The position numbers and the translations under genes were made by a program. A stretch of 64,000 nt of DNA from Halostagnicola sp. A-GB9-2 (GTDB lineage Archaea > Halobacteriota > Halobacteria > Halobacteriales > Natrialbaceae), in contig NZ_JASJOC010000004.1 in NCBI RefSeq assembly GCF_030068615.1, positions 310,001 through 374,000 of the forward strand, in the 5' to 3' direction. The notes below the pieces were generated by a model. The model was not told where the DNA came from. It made no database searches and was given only the letters and a program-made list of their open reading frames with translations. Shown one piece after another: positions 9,533 to 19,231 of this stretch (within the stretch, counting starts at the first letter, position 1; each line of letters opens with the position of its first letter).

Positions 9533-10879
9533 TTAGAGCGCTTCTTTGTACGCCTCGAGCGTCTCCTCGACGTCGGCTTCGGTGTGTGCGTAGCTGACGA
9601 ACTGACACTCGAACTGGTTCTGGCTGAGGAAGATACCCCGCTCTTTCATCTGTCCCCAGAACACGCGCCGCCAGCGGTCGGTTTCGGCGGCGCTTACATC
9701 CGCGGCGTTTTTCGGTGCGTACTCGTAGCGAGGGGAGTCGGGATCTTGTACGCAACCGAACTCCGATTCTCCCTCGAGCGCTCCCGTTCCGGGATTTTCG
9801 CGGGTGAAAATCACCTTGAACATGCTCGCCGTTCCCGCGACGGTGTAACTCGGCGCCTGGTCGGCGACGATGTCGGAGAGTCCCGATCGGAGCCGGTCTC
9901 CGAGCCCGTCGACGTGCTCGTAGACATCGTTCTCTGCGGCGAATTTCAGCGTCTCGAGGCCGGCGGCCATCGTCACGGGGTGGCCCGAGAAGGTGCCTGC
10001 CTGAAAGACGTCGCCCGCAGGCGTGAGTCCTTCCATGATCTCCGCTTTACCGCCGATCGCGCCGACGGGAAAGCCGCCGCCGATGATCTTGCCAAATGTC
10101 GTGAGGTCGGGGGTCACGTCGAGTTCGCTCTGTGCGCAGCCGAGTCCGCCAACGCGGAAGCCGGTAATTACCTCGTCGAAGATCAACAGCGAGCCGTACT
10201 CGTCGGTGATCTCTCGAAGGAACTCGTGATAGCCCGGAACGGGGTGGACGATGCCGTTGTTCCCGAGAATCGGCTCGGTGAGCACGGCGGCGATGTCGTC
10301 GCCGTGTTCCTCGAAGACCTCGCGGACGGCGTCTTCGTCGTTGAACGGCACTGGAATCGTGTGGTCAGAAAAGGAGACGGGAATCCCCGCCGAACTCGGT
10401 CCGCGCTCGTCGGCGTCGCCCTCGACGAGCGTCGATTCCTGCGCGCCGTGATAGCCACCCTGCATGACGACGATCTTGTTCCGGCCGGTGTGTCCTCGAG
10501 CCAGTCGAACCGCGGAGGTCGTCGCTTCGGTCCCGGAGTTGACGAACCGTATCTTCTCGACGCTCGGGACGTGTCGGACGACGAACTCCGCGAGGTCGAC
10601 TTCGATCTCGGTCGGCGCGCCGTACATCGGCCCCTCGCTCGCGTTTCGTTGAATTCCGGCTCGAACTTCCTCCGGGAGGTCGTGGCCGAGCAGTAGCGGA
10701 CCGAGTCCCATCACCCAGTCGACGTAGCGGTTGCCGTCGGCGTCGATGACGTGGCCGCCGTCCCCCTTCTGGACGAAAAAGGGGTACGGTTCGATCGCCG
10801 CACGAACTGCCGAATTCACGCCGCCTGGCATCACCGACAGTGCCCTGTCGTACAGGTCCCGCGAGTTGTCGTCGTTCAT
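9533..10879 (-). CDS. hemL: glutamate-1-semialdehyde 2,1-aminomutase
   Basis: PLP enzyme of 448 residues that makes 5-aminolevulinate in the C5 pathway. The start is [20 protein letters not shown]; then [27 protein letters not shown], the aspartate in [12 protein letters not shown], and the PLP lysine in [14 protein letters not shown]. The GSA-specific [14 protein letters not shown] is also present. Stands alone, but hemB is 2.4 kb away and hemC-cobA-hemD 2.6 kb away on the same strand. Glutamyl-tRNA reductase (hemA) is not in this window. Confidence 0.96.
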   Translation of the reverse strand: MNDDNSRDLYDRALSVMPGGVNSAVRAAIEPYPFFVQKGDGGHVIDADGNRYVDWVMGLGPLLLGHDLPEEVRAGIQRNASEGPMYGAPTEIEVDLAEFVVRHVPSVEKIRFVNSGTEATTSAVRLARGHTGRNKIVVMQGGYHGAQESTLVEGDADERGPSSAGIPVSFSDHTIPVPFNDEDAVREVFEEHGDDIAAVLTEPILGNNGIVHPVPGYHEFLREITDEYGSLLIFDEVITGFRVGGLGCAQSELDVTPDLTTFGKIIGGGFPVGAIGGKAEIMEGLTPAGDVFQAGTFSGHPVTMAAGLETLKFAAENDVYEHVDGLGDRLRSGLSDIVADQAPSYTVAGTASMFKVIFTRENPGTGALEGESEFGCVQDPDSPRYEYAPKNAADVSAAETDRWRRVFWGQMKERGIFLSQNQFECQFVSYAHTEADVEETLEAYKEAL

Positions 10880-11046
10880 ATGCGGGCCTTACGTATCGGA
10901 CGACAAAGAAGTACCGAGGTTAGCCGATGACTGCTCGTCGGAGCGAAAAGAAACGACAGAAGTGAGCCGAACGAACCTCGTGGCGAGTCACAATGATCGA
11001 GCGGAGCAACGTCTTAAAATCGACAGTCAAATCGGAACCGATCCGA

Positions 11047-12708
11047 TCAGACTGCGTCCGTTCCGGTGTCGCCGGTGCGAACCTGCATCGCGCTTTCGAC
11101 GGGGAGTACGAAGATCTTGCCGTCGCCGGGTTCGCCGGTGTTAGCTCCCTCTCGGATCGCGTCGACGACGTCCTCTGCGGGGACATCCGCGACGACGCAC
11201 TCGATTTTGACCTTCTGGTGAAGGTCGACGGTGTACTCCTCGCCGCGCCACTGTCCCTTCTTGGCGGGCTGGGACCCGCGCCCGGAGACGTTCGTGACGG
11301 TGAGCGACGGCGCACCGCTTTCGGCGAGCGCTTTTTTCACGTCACCGAGGCGGTCCGGACGGATGATGGCGGTGATCATCTTGATTTCGCCATCGTTCGG
11401 GTTCCCGCCGTCGGTCCGAATTACGTTGTCAGTACCGGTGGCCGTGCCGCCGTCGGTGGCGACGTCGGGGCCGCCGAATTCGGGATACGTGTCGACGCCG
11501 TGCTCGGAGACGTCGAGTCCATCGCGTTCGTGCTCGGGGGTGACACGTGCCTGCCCGACCGCTTTGAAGGCACCCCAGATCACGGCAGTCGCGGCGATCG
11601 TCCAGGCGCTGATAAGGACGACACCGGTGACCTGTGCGACGAACGCGTTTGCAACGTTATCGACGACACCGGGTGCGGCTACGAACGGGAACAGGAGCGT
11701 CCCCAGGATACCGGCCGAGCCGTGAACGGGGAAGACTGCACAGACATCGTCGATTTTCAGGTAGTCCTCGACGGCCTTGAAGACGAGCGGAAGCTGTGCA
11801 CCGGCGATTCCGCCGACGACGAACGCGCCCCACCACGCGGTGGTGTCTGGAATTGCCGTGATTCCGACGAGGCCGGCGAGCAATCCATTAGCAACGTACA
11901 GTGTGTCGACTTTTCCGGTCATCGACCATGCGACGAGTCCAGCAGCCATCGCACCGCAGGCCATCGAAATCGTCGTGGTTGCGGCGACGCGACCGAGCTG
12001 GTCGCCCAGGAACACGCCATCGCCGAAGATCGCCGAGGTTCCGACGTTGAAACCGTACCAGCCGAAAGCGAGGATGAGCGTTCCCAGAACGGCGAAGGTC
12101 AACGAGTGGCCGGGAATAACGTTCGCCGAGCCGTCATCGTTGAAGCGGCCGATTCGTGGGCCGAGCATCCACGCTGCGGTAAGGCCGGCGAGACCGCCCA
12201 TACCGTGGACGATCATGCCACCCGCGAAGTCGGCGAACGGCGTGCCGGTGATCGTCTCGATGTATCCACCGGCCCAGGTGATCCCGGTGACAACCGGGTA
12301 GATCACCGCGGCCAGCAAGAACGTGTATCCAACGTACGCGCGAAGCTTCGCACGACCGGCTACAGCACCCGAAACGATGGTCGCCGCCGTCATCGCGAAG
12401 ACGGCACCGTACAACCAGTCGATCCAGCTACCGGCGTCACCGACGAACGCAGGCTCGAAACCAGCGCCGGCGACGGCGCTTTCGACGCCGACGCCGATGA
12501 GGAAGAACACCGTTACTCCGACGCTCCAGGTCAGGAGGTTCTTCGTCAGCTGATTTGCTACGTTCTTCGAGCGTACCTGCCCCGCCTCGAGCATAGCGAA
12601 GCCCGCGTGCATGAAGAAGATGAGGAACGTGACGACCAGAATCCAGGTACTATTGATCGCCTCGATCATCATCTCGGTGTCGGCCTGAAGAACCGTTGGC
12701 TCAATCAT
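11047..12708 (-). CDS. amt: ammonium transporter fused to PII protein
   Basis: A 553-residue fusion. Residues 1 to about 405 are an Amt/Mep/Rh channel with 11 predicted membrane spans; both pore histidines are seen, in MIVHGMGG and FPVHGSAG, and the conserved MLEAG and NPND-free linker follows. A Thr/Gly/Asp-rich linker (~405-438) leads to a complete PII (GlnK) domain from [11 protein letters not shown] to the end. The PII part keeps the T-loop tyrosine (RGEEYTVDL) and the nucleotide-binding [14 protein letters not shown] normally blocks the Amt pore as a separate protein, so this channel carries its own gate. A TATA box lies at 12832-12839. Confidence 0.95.
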   Translation of the reverse strand: MIEPTVLQADTEMMIEAINSTWILVVTFLIFFMHAGFAMLEAGQVRSKNVANQLTKNLLTWSVGVTVFFLIGVGVESAVAGAGFEPAFVGDAGSWIDWLYGAVFAMTAATIVSGAVAGRAKLRAYVGYTFLLAAVIYPVVTGITWAGGYIETITGTPFADFAGGMIVHGMGGLAGLTAAWMLGPRIGRFNDDGSANVIPGHSLTFAVLGTLILAFGWYGFNVGTSAIFGDGVFLGDQLGRVAATTTISMACGAMAAGLVAWSMTGKVDTLYVANGLLAGLVGITAIPDTTAWWGAFVVGGIAGAQLPLVFKAVEDYLKIDDVCAVFPVHGSAGILGTLLFPFVAAPGVVDNVANAFVAQVTGVVLISAWTIAATAVIWGAFKAVGQARVTPEHERDGLDVSEHGVDTYPEFGGPDVATDGGTATGTDNVIRTDGGNPNDGEIKMITAIIRPDRLGDVKKALAESGAPSLTVTNVSGRGSQPAKKGQWRGEEYTVDLHQKVKIECVVADVPAEDVVDAIREGANTGEPGDGKIFVLPVESAMQVRTGDTGTDAV

Positions 12709-13240
12709 GCGTGGATCACCTCGCTACCCGTTCCGAACGCACTGTCCCCAATACCGTTACGTATGTCCACACTATCTTTGTTTTGAGTCATGATTGTACT
12801 CCAAATCACGTTCGTTCCCGAGGTCTCACCCATATATAATGGTTGGCGTTGACAATCAGGTAGGAATGGTGGTGTAATAGGGAAACTCGGACAAATCTAA
12901 AGGCAATATAATGTGTATTAGGGCCTTGACTAGGACCGTTCGTCTTCTCACGTGCTTATACACTGACCGTCCGTCCACCGGGATTCGGATCGACCGTGGA
13001 AATTTTTGCGACGATTGAACGGATTTTGGCCTCTTTGGGCTTGCGCGCGGCAGATGTTGCCGCACGAGTGTCCCGGCTCGAGTGCATGTGAACGTTTGGC
13101 GGTTTCTGGCTGTTTTCAGCCATCTGTGGATAACATATTTATCGATCTCGAGTGAGATGGCATTTCTCGAAGAAGCGACCTCTTGTTTCACCACCACCGA
13201 CATACTCGAGTGCCGGATCATATGAGAGACTGGCTCTCGT
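12709..13240. other. 532-bp gene-free stretch between hemB and amt
   Basis: Contains the amt TATA box (12832) and a second AT-rich patch around 12900-12922. A 121-codon minus-strand frame at 12856-13221 is basic, has no family resemblance and crosses the promoter, so I do not call it. Nothing else recognisable. Confidence 0.6.
12832..12839 (-). promoter_or_regulatory. probable TATA box of the amt-PII gene
   Basis: The minus strand reads TTATATAT, a near-ideal archaeal box A. It is about 125 bases upstream of the amt ATG, so a leader of roughly 100 bases would be expected. No clear operator repeat is seen. Confidence 0.55.
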
Positions 13241-14290
13241 TTAGGACCCTGCCGATAGCCCTTCGGCGACAGTTTCTGCGAAGTACGTCAGAATTAGATC
13301 TGCACCTGCACGTTTGATCGACAGCAAGGACTCGAGCGCCACTTCGTCCAACTCGAGCCACCCCTTTTCCGCGGCGGCGTGAAGCATAGCGTACTCGCCG
13401 GAGACGTTGTAGGCCGCGATTGGGTGGTCGAACTCTCGCCGGAGATCGGAGACGATGTCGAGGTACGGTAGCGCCGGTTTGACCATCAAGACGTCCGCTC
13501 CCTGCTCGACGTCGAGTTCGACCTCCCGGATCGCCTCGCGCGCGTTCGCGGGATCCATCTGGTAGTGTCGTCGGTTTCCGAAGGAGGGTGCGCCGTCCGC
13601 GGCATCCCGAAACGGGCCGTAGAAGGCGCTCTCGTACTTCGCCGCGTAGCTCATGATCGGGACGCCTTTGAAGCCGGCTTCGTCGAGCGCCCCGCGAATC
13701 GCGCCGACCATCCCGTCCATCATCCCGCTCGGCGCGATCATATCCGCCCCGGACTCGGCGTGGGAGGTCGCGATCTTCTCGAGGGACTCGAGGGTCGCGT
13801 CGTTGTCGACGGTCATCGTATCGGTCGACACGGCGCCGTCGTGTCCACAGGTTCCTTCGGGGACGCCGCCGCCTCCACTCTCACCCCGGAGTTCCTCGGC
13901 CAACGGCCCGCAGTGGCCGTGGTCGGTGTACTCGCAGAGACAGACGTCGGTGATAACGTACGCGTCGGTCTCGCTCGTAATTCGTCGAGTCGCCTCCTGG
14001 ACGACGCCGTCTTCGGCCCACGCACGGGTCCCCTCGGGATCTTTCGATTCCGGAATGCCGAACAGCATGACGGCCTCGACGCCGGTCTCTCTGACTTCCT
14101 CGACGCGGGCGATCGCCTCGTCTACCGGGACGCGCTCGTGGCCCGGCATCGACTCGATCGGGACGCGTTCGTCCGTCGTCGCGTCGACGAAAATTGGTGC
14201 GATGAAATCCGACGGCTCGAGACTCGTCTCGCTCACCAGCGAGCGAATTCCATCTTGACGAAGCCGTCGTGGGCGATGAGTGAGGTCCAT
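13241..14290 (-). CDS. hemB: delta-aminolevulinic acid dehydratase
   Basis: Joins two 5-aminolevulinates to porphobilinogen. The 349-residue protein starts RPRRLRQDGIRSLVSET and has the cysteine-rich zinc site DVCLCEYTDHGHCG. It also has the active-site lysines in SYAAKYESAFYGPFR and VMVKPALPYLD-type context (LMVKPALPYLD) and the C-terminal RAGADLILTYFA. The three cysteines mark the zinc-dependent class. An unusual Gly/Glu-rich insert (ELRGESGGGGVPEGTCGHDG) sits directly after the zinc loop. Confidence 0.96.
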   Translation of the reverse strand: MDLTHRPRRLRQDGIRSLVSETSLEPSDFIAPIFVDATTDERVPIESMPGHERVPVDEAIARVEEVRETGVEAVMLFGIPESKDPEGTRAWAEDGVVQEATRRITSETDAYVITDVCLCEYTDHGHCGPLAEELRGESGGGGVPEGTCGHDGAVSTDTMTVDNDATLESLEKIATSHAESGADMIAPSGMMDGMVGAIRGALDEAGFKGVPIMSYAAKYESAFYGPFRDAADGAPSFGNRRHYQMDPANAREAIREVELDVEQGADVLMVKPALPYLDIVSDLRREFDHPIAAYNVSGEYAMLHAAAEKGWLELDEVALESLLSIKRAGADLILTYFAETVAEGLSAGS

Positions 14291-14420
14291 GTCCTTTCTT
14301 TCGTCGGGTCGCGCAAAAACAATGCGTTCGTTGTCTGGTTCGTTCCGCCGCGGTCGTCGCGCGCTCGAGAACCCGCCCAGCCGTTCCCTCGGAAGTCCGC
14401 CGTCTATTGATACCCTGTGG

Positions 14421-14807
14421 CTATCTGTTCTCTCTGGCGGGTGGGTCTCGTCTCACAATTCGACCGAACAGGTCCCTGTTATCCGCAATCCGGCGGTAGA
14501 GCGGCTCTCGCGCCTCTTCGGTACCGGGAAGTCGTCGAAAGGCCTCCGCGAGGTGTCTCGAGGATGTCTCGAGTCGCGTGCCGACCTCCTCGATCGCTTC
14601 GCCACAGGAGTAGACGGCGTCCTGGGTGAGGAGATGGGCACAATCTTCGTACTCGTCGGGGAGCCGGGCCAGTTGGTCCGGCGTGAGGTCCCGAAAGCCG
14701 ACGAGTTCGAACTCGCCGCGCTCGGCGGCGTACTCGGCACACCAGGTACAGAATCCGCAGTCGTCGTCGAAGACCAGCCGCGGCGTGGCCGATTCGGACT
14801 CGCTCAT
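14421..14807 (-). CDS. DCC-family (DUF393) thiol protein
   Basis: A 128-residue protein of the thiol-disulphide oxidoreductase DCC family. The eponymous DxxCxxC appears as FDDDCGFCTWC near residues 13-23, followed by GFRDLTPDQLARL and the RYR-like C-terminal half (REPLYRRIADNRDLFG). Members have a thioredoxin-like fold and no proven substrate. Convergent/adjacent to hemB with no operon link. Confidence 0.87.
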   Translation of the reverse strand: MSESESATPRLVFDDDCGFCTWCAEYAAERGEFELVGFRDLTPDQLARLPDEYEDCAHLLTQDAVYSCGEAIEEVGTRLETSSRHLAEAFRRLPGTEEAREPLYRRIADNRDLFGRIVRRDPPARENR

Positions 14808-14970
14808 GCTGGTACTTGTGGTCCGGCTACCAAAAGCTTCAGCACCGCGGAAGCTCCCTCGTGACGGCTGTCACGACGGTCCCGTCTCTCGAGGAGCAAC
14901 GTTCTCGCACTGTCCCAAAGCAACCTCTGCACTGTCTCAGACATCGAAGTCGCACGCACGCACGGAGGAA

Positions 14971-14981
14971 CATAAATTTAA
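14971..14981 (+). promoter_or_regulatory. TATA box of the ferredoxin gene
   Basis: CATAAATTTAA lies about 35 bases before the ferredoxin ATG at 15012, following a purine-rich GGAGGAA that could act as BRE. The spacing allows only a very short leader. Confidence 0.65.
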
Positions 14982-15335
<354 letters not shown>

Positions 15336-15361
15336 CTACGGACTGTCAGTTGCCGTCTGCG

Positions 15362-15526
15362 TTACTCAGCGCGGTCGACATCGACTTGCTCTTTCAACGT
15401 CTCGAGGCCGTCGGCCTCGGCGAGTTCCTGCAACCGCTCGCGGAAGTGTTCCTCGCAGAGGCCGACCCTGAGTCCGTCGGACTCGGCGGCGAAAGCGGCC
15501 TCGCGGTCGCAGTAGTGGCAATTCAT
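15362..15526 (-). CDS. small CxxC protein, halophile-specific (DUF6757-like)
   Basis: A 54-residue protein starting MNCHYCDREAAF with CxxC, then LCEEHFRERL, giving a C2-CH-type possible zinc site. The rest is an acidic helix. The ATG at 15526 puts the CxxC at residue 3; the frame runs 8 codons further up but that part is not family-like. I recall this short family only from haloarchaea and no function is known. Convergent with the ferredoxin gene. Confidence 0.72.
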   Translation of the reverse strand: MNCHYCDREAAFAAESDGLRVGLCEEHFRERLQELAEADGLETLKEQVDVDRAE

Positions 15527-15586
15527 GGACGGCCATTTGGGCCGAGACACATTGAAGCCTCCGTTATCGGTCGAAAACCCCCATTT

Positions 15587-16363
15587 CTAGCCTGACAGTT
15601 CGAGCTCGTGATACGCCTTCTTCGAGAGTCCCTCGAGACCGAGCTGTTCGCCGTGGGCGTCCGTTCCGCCGGTGACGAGCAGGTCGTTTCGCTCGATCGC
15701 TCGCTTGACCGGCTCGAGATCGACGGAAGCGCCGTAGGGATAGTGTAATTCGACGGCGTCGAGGTCGGCGGTAAGCTCGAGCGCCCGCTCCGGTTCCGGA
15801 TACCGAAGCGGATGAGCCAAGGAGACGACCGCCGCGGCTTCCGAGAGGAGCCGCTGGCCGCGCTCGAACGAGGGGATCTCCCGCGAAACGAAACAGGGTT
15901 TTCCGCTTCCGATTAGTTCGTCGAACGTCGCTTCGTAGTCGTATTCGGTGTCGGGGTGGTCTCCGACCGCGCGGGCGACGTGCGGTCGGCCGAAGCCGTC
16001 GTCGACGGTGACGCCGAGGTCGACGCCGAGGCGATCCTCGATACAGTCGACGATTTCCTGTCCGCGCTCGCGGCGGTTCGTCTGAATTCCCTCGAGGGTT
16101 TCCTCGAGTTCCGGCGTCGGCTCGAGTTCGTAGCCCAGCAGGTCGACGCGCTGGCCGTCGACCGTCTCGACGCGCAGTTCGATACCGTGGAGGATTGTCA
16201 CGCCGCCGCGCTCGATGACCGGCTCTTCGAACGGTTGGCGTCGGTCGTGGTCAGTGATCGCGACGATGTCGACGCCGTGGCGGCGGGCGGCATCGGGAAC
16301 CTCCTCGAGTTCTAAGCTCCCGTCCGAGCGGGTCGTGTGGACGTGGAGATCGGCGTAGGGCAT
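15587..16363 (-). CDS. PHP-domain phosphoesterase
   Basis: A 258-residue PHP protein. The motifs DLHVHTTRSDGS (residue 5), ITDHDRR (36), HGIELRVE, SLAHPLRYP and GGTDAHGE are in the order and spacing of the YciV/RNase AM-like subgroup, which hydrolyses 3'-phosphonucleotides or trims RNA 5' ends in bacteria. That link is by similarity only. Related to but clearly different from the PHP protein at the start of the window. Confidence 0.88.
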   Translation of the reverse strand: MPYADLHVHTTRSDGSLELEEVPDAARRHGVDIVAITDHDRRQPFEEPVIERGGVTILHGIELRVETVDGQRVDLLGYELEPTPELEETLEGIQTNRRERGQEIVDCIEDRLGVDLGVTVDDGFGRPHVARAVGDHPDTEYDYEATFDELIGSGKPCFVSREIPSFERGQRLLSEAAAVVSLAHPLRYPEPERALELTADLDAVELHYPYGASVDLEPVKRAIERNDLLVTGGTDAHGEQLGLEGLSKKAYHELELSG

Positions 16364-16401
16364 ACTGTGATCGAGTCAGTCCGGTCCTAAAGCCGTTTCT
16401 C

Positions 16402-16481
16402 ATACTGCCGGCTGTAAGTCGTTCAAGATTTTCGTCGCTCGGGGGGTGCGAAAATCTTCATATAGTTACAGCCGGCAGTAT
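16402..16481. repeat. 80-bp perfect nested inverted repeat (MITE-like)
   Basis: Outer arms ATACTGCCGGCTGTAA (16402-16417) and its exact reverse complement (16466-16481). After 7-base spacers on each side come inner arms AAGATTTTCG (16425-16434) and CGAAAATCTT (16449-16458), around a 14-base centre. The symmetry is too exact for chance. No coding capacity. Likely a miniature inverted-repeat element or a cruciform-forming regulatory structure between the PHP gene and the next small gene. Confidence 0.8.
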
Positions 16482-16648
16482 CACTGCTCCTCGCGGGAGT
16501 TTCGAGCCGCTGGTCGGTTCCGTATCGATCGACGTATTTCAAAATCGAGGTCTCCGATGGCGTCCTCGAGGGATGAGTCGGAGTACATTCTAGGACGATA
16601 TAGGCATATAATGTCTATCGACCTCCTAAAGAACGTTTATGGACAATG

Positions 16649-16655
16649 TTTATAA
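16649..16655 (+). promoter_or_regulatory. TATA box of DUF5789-like gene
   Basis: TTTATAA about 30 bases before the ATG at 16682, consistent with a leaderless or near-leaderless transcript. Confidence 0.55.
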
Positions 16656-16681
16656 TTATCGTTCACAACGGTTAGCGTGTA

Positions 16682-16969
16682 ATGTTGCTCAATGGCACCG
16701 GCGAGATGATCGACGCACACGAGTATCCCGCGACAACCGAGGAAATGATCGAGGCCTACGGGGAACGCACGCTCGAGCTCCCGAACGGCTCTGAATCCGT
16801 CGAGGAGGTACTCGCTCGCCTCGATTCGGAGACGTTCGAGTCCTCCGAAGAAGTGCGGTTTGCGGTCTACTCTGCCGTGAGCAAGAAGGCGGTCGGCCGC
16901 GTCGGCTACAGCGACCGCGACCCAACGCCGCTGGGAAGCCCCTACGCCCCCGAACAGGTGTCGTTCTGA
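16682..16969 (+). CDS. DUF5789-like small haloarchaeal protein
   Basis: A 95-residue acidic protein with the pattern HEYPATTEEMIEAYGERTLELPNG, then SVEEVLARL and AVSKKAVGRVGYSDRDP. I recognise it as a small family found across haloarchaea and annotated DUF5789; its function is unknown. Single gene, TATA box 30 bases upstream. The 267 bases after it hold no gene. Confidence 0.8.
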   Translation: MLLNGTGEMIDAHEYPATTEEMIEAYGERTLELPNGSESVEEVLARLDSETFESSEEVRFAVYSAVSKKAVGRVGYSDRDPTPLGSPYAPEQVSF

Positions 16970-17236
16970 GACACTCGCTCGAAATTGAGTCCCCCGTTTC
17001 GGGGTTTCCGTCCGTACTTCGTCCGGAATTCGCTAGTTGACGTGTTACTGGGTCACTCGAGTGATCTGTGCGAAATTCCGCGTCTTTTCTCCATACCTTC
17101 GTTCGTACGGGCGATCTGTCGCTGTAGGACCGCCAGCGGGCTGAGACCTTTCACTCTCGTGAACGTCTTTCTCTCGAGTGATCAGAACAACACTTTAGCT
17201 TCGTCTCACTACTGCGGATAGTGCGACTGCTCCGTC

Positions 17237-18283
17237 TCAAAACTGACCGAAATTCTCGAACTCGAGCGCGTCGTCTAACTCGAGTGGCACCGATCCCTTC
17301 TGATAGCCCTCGATGTGCCCGTTCGGCCGGGCTCGATAGACGACGGCGGGTCGGTGGCGAACGTCGGGCTGCTCGCCCCGAACTGCGTTCCAGTTGTCCT
17401 CGCGGAAACTCGAGCAGTCGACGAACAACACTGCGCCGCCGCCGTGTTCGGCGAGTTGGCCGTTGGTCTTCGTTTCGGCGGTATCCCGAACCGCGGCGAC
17501 CGGCCCCGCGGCGGCCCGGTTTGCGGGCGGCTGGGGTCGAGTTACTTCGACGAGCACGTTCGTTTCCGCGTCTTTCGCGCGGAAATCCAGCGAGTGTCCC
17601 GTCGTCACCTCGATCTCGGGCACCACGTCGTAGCCCGCGTCGACGAGGACTTTCGCGGCGATAAACTCGCCCATCGCCGCGCTCATTCGAACCCGGTCGA
17701 CGTGATCGCTGGTGCCGAGTTTTCCCGACATGACGTGTCGGTACTCATCAAGCGTGCCGCTCGAGAAGAACTCCTCGAAAAAGCGCGTCGATTCCCTGCG
17801 TCCGGCATCGGGGAAGCCGGCCGCGTGCTCGCGGAAAAAGGCTCGCGTGGATTCACGCCCGTCCTTGGACATGAACACGGGAAGGAAAAACCACGAGAGG
17901 TGCGGATAGTCGGCGAGCCACGGATCTTCCTCGTGGAGCGTCGAGAGTAATTCCCGCTGTGCCCACCGGGAGACGTGATACGGCACGTCGCGCCAGCCGA
18001 ATTTATCGGTTCGCCACAGCGCCGACGGCGTCTCGGTGTTGCCCATCCAGTAGGCCTCCTCCTCGTTTCGGGCGAACAGCGCGACGTCGTCGTTTGCCAT
18101 CTCGAATCGGTGGGTGTCCCACCCGCCGTTGATCCGATATCGCGGACTGACGGCTTGAGCGCCGATGTTGTTCCGAAGCGGTTGCAAAATTTCCTGTCGA
18201 ACCCGTTGCTCGCTCCAGTGGGCGGGCGAATAACGGAAGCGAAGCGGCCGTGCCACAGTGGCGAGTACGCGCTGAGCTCGCAT
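17237..18283 (-). CDS. DUF5784-like protein with nuclease-like motif
   Basis: A 348-residue haloarchaeal protein, probably of the DUF5784 family. The middle, VVPEIEVTTGHSLDFRAKD followed by NVLVEVTRPQPP (about residues 230-260), has the D-(x)n-E-x-T arrangement and beta-strand context of PD-(D/E)xK nuclease folds; this is my inference. The N-terminal half is Trp- and Arg-rich (LRFRYSPAHWSEQRV). The ATG at 18283 is chosen over an upstream one at 18313. Stands alone. Confidence 0.7.
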   Translation of the reverse strand: MRAQRVLATVARPLRFRYSPAHWSEQRVRQEILQPLRNNIGAQAVSPRYRINGGWDTHRFEMANDDVALFARNEEEAYWMGNTETPSALWRTDKFGWRDVPYHVSRWAQRELLSTLHEEDPWLADYPHLSWFFLPVFMSKDGRESTRAFFREHAAGFPDAGRRESTRFFEEFFSSGTLDEYRHVMSGKLGTSDHVDRVRMSAAMGEFIAAKVLVDAGYDVVPEIEVTTGHSLDFRAKDAETNVLVEVTRPQPPANRAAAGPVAAVRDTAETKTNGQLAEHGGGAVLFVDCSSFREDNWNAVRGEQPDVRHRPAVVYRARPNGHIEGYQKGSVPLELDDALEFENFGQF

Positions 18284-18401
18284 ACGTCTTCCCTTCTCTC
18301 GCTCATTGTGCATCTGGTGATACTCTCCGTTTCATACATGTTAACGACTGGTGCAACCGTTACCTTGATAAGAGAGAACTACTTACATGTTCATAGTTAC
18401 C

Positions 18402-18575
18402 ATGTCAATGGGTGCCTATGACGAAGACGAACACGAGCGGCGTGAAAAGCAAGCTTCCAAGGTGGACACGGATTTCGACGATGAGCGGACGATCCACCAC
18501 GGAACGGTCGAATACGATTCGGGCGATTCTGCGGACGAGCTCTTGAGCAAGTTCGAGGAGATCAAATCGAACTAG
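18402..18575 (+). CDS. DUF5786-like small acidic protein
   Basis: A 57-residue protein starting MSMGAYDEDEHERREKQ, strongly charged, with a DELLSKFEEI helix at the end. It resembles the haloarchaeal DUF5786 family of unknown function. Divergent from the DUF5784-like gene, sharing a 118-base upstream region. Confidence 0.75.
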   Translation: MSMGAYDEDEHERREKQASKVDTDFDDERTIHHGTVEYDSGDSADELLSKFEEIKSN

Positions 18576-18680
18576 TGGCGGATCGCTTCCGTTTCCGCTG
18601 GAATCTACCACCTCTACTGGCAGGTCCGTCGAGTCGAGGACAGGGGAACGACTTTGACCGTTCCGTCACGATAGTCAGCT

Positions 18681-18926
18681 ATGGGAACTGACTCGTGCGA
18701 TGGCTGCGGCCGACCGATCTCAGTCGCGGGCGGCATCGCCAATATCTGGACGTTCGGCGAGGACGACGGCAGCGACGGTACTGCGATGACCCTCGAGTTC
18801 GAGGACGGCTCGAGCCATCTATTGTGCTATCCCTGTCTCGGGGCGTTGCCCGACGAACCGACTGCCAAGGATATCGAGAAGTTAGAACGGGTCGACGAGG
18901 AGACATCCACACTATCGCTTCGTTGA
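18681..18926 (+). CDS. small zinc-finger-like protein
   Basis: An 81-residue acidic protein with two CxxC motifs, CDGC at residues 6-9 and CYPC near 49-52, which could bind one zinc ion. The C-terminal half (PTAKDIEKLERVDEE) looks helical. Not recognised beyond this. It lies just ahead of the tRNA-like gene on the other strand. Confidence 0.7.
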   Translation: MGTDSCDGCGRPISVAGGIANIWTFGEDDGSDGTAMTLEFEDGSSHLLCYPCLGALPDEPTAKDIEKLERVDEETSTLSLR

Positions 18927-18973
18927 GAGTGCTACTCCGCTAACTGTCGTTCGACAGCAGACGACAGAGAACA

Positions 18974-19060
18974 CGGAAGGGGTGGGATTCGAACGCCACG
19001 AGGCCTGAGGGCCTCCGCGGGCCAATGGCCCACGGTGCTCTTCCGCTGAGCGACCCTTCC
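18974..19060 (-). tRNA. class-II tRNA-like gene, isotype unclear
   Basis: Minus-strand cloverleaf of 87 bases: a perfect acceptor stem GGAAGGG/CCCTTCC, a D arm with stem GCTC/GAGC and loop AGCGGAA, and a long variable arm with stem GAGGCC/GGCCTC. The T loop is the canonical TTCGAAT. Two things are wrong. The anticodon arm can pair 9 bp (CCGTGGGCC/GGCCCGCGG, one G-U) and leaves no normal 7-base loop with T33. The T stem has a bulged C (GTGGCG against CCCAC). It may be a decayed tRNA, an unusually spliced one, or a tRNA-like RNA. Confidence 0.6.
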
Positions 19061-19231
19061 ACGTTCAGGTTCGAAGGGAGATTTCGTATTTGTAATCGAG
19101 TCCCTACCGTTCGGTAGGCGGCGGTTTCGGCATCTCTGTGGGCAGTGGTGTTCGACCGATACCCTGTCCCAAGACTCACTGACGGCGACGGTTCGGTGCT
19201 TTTAGGATCGAGCCCCTCCGTGAACCGAACG

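Noticed and set aside
12856-13221. 121-codon frame upstream of amt
   Set aside because: Basic composition, no family resemblance, and it spans AT-rich promoter sequence.
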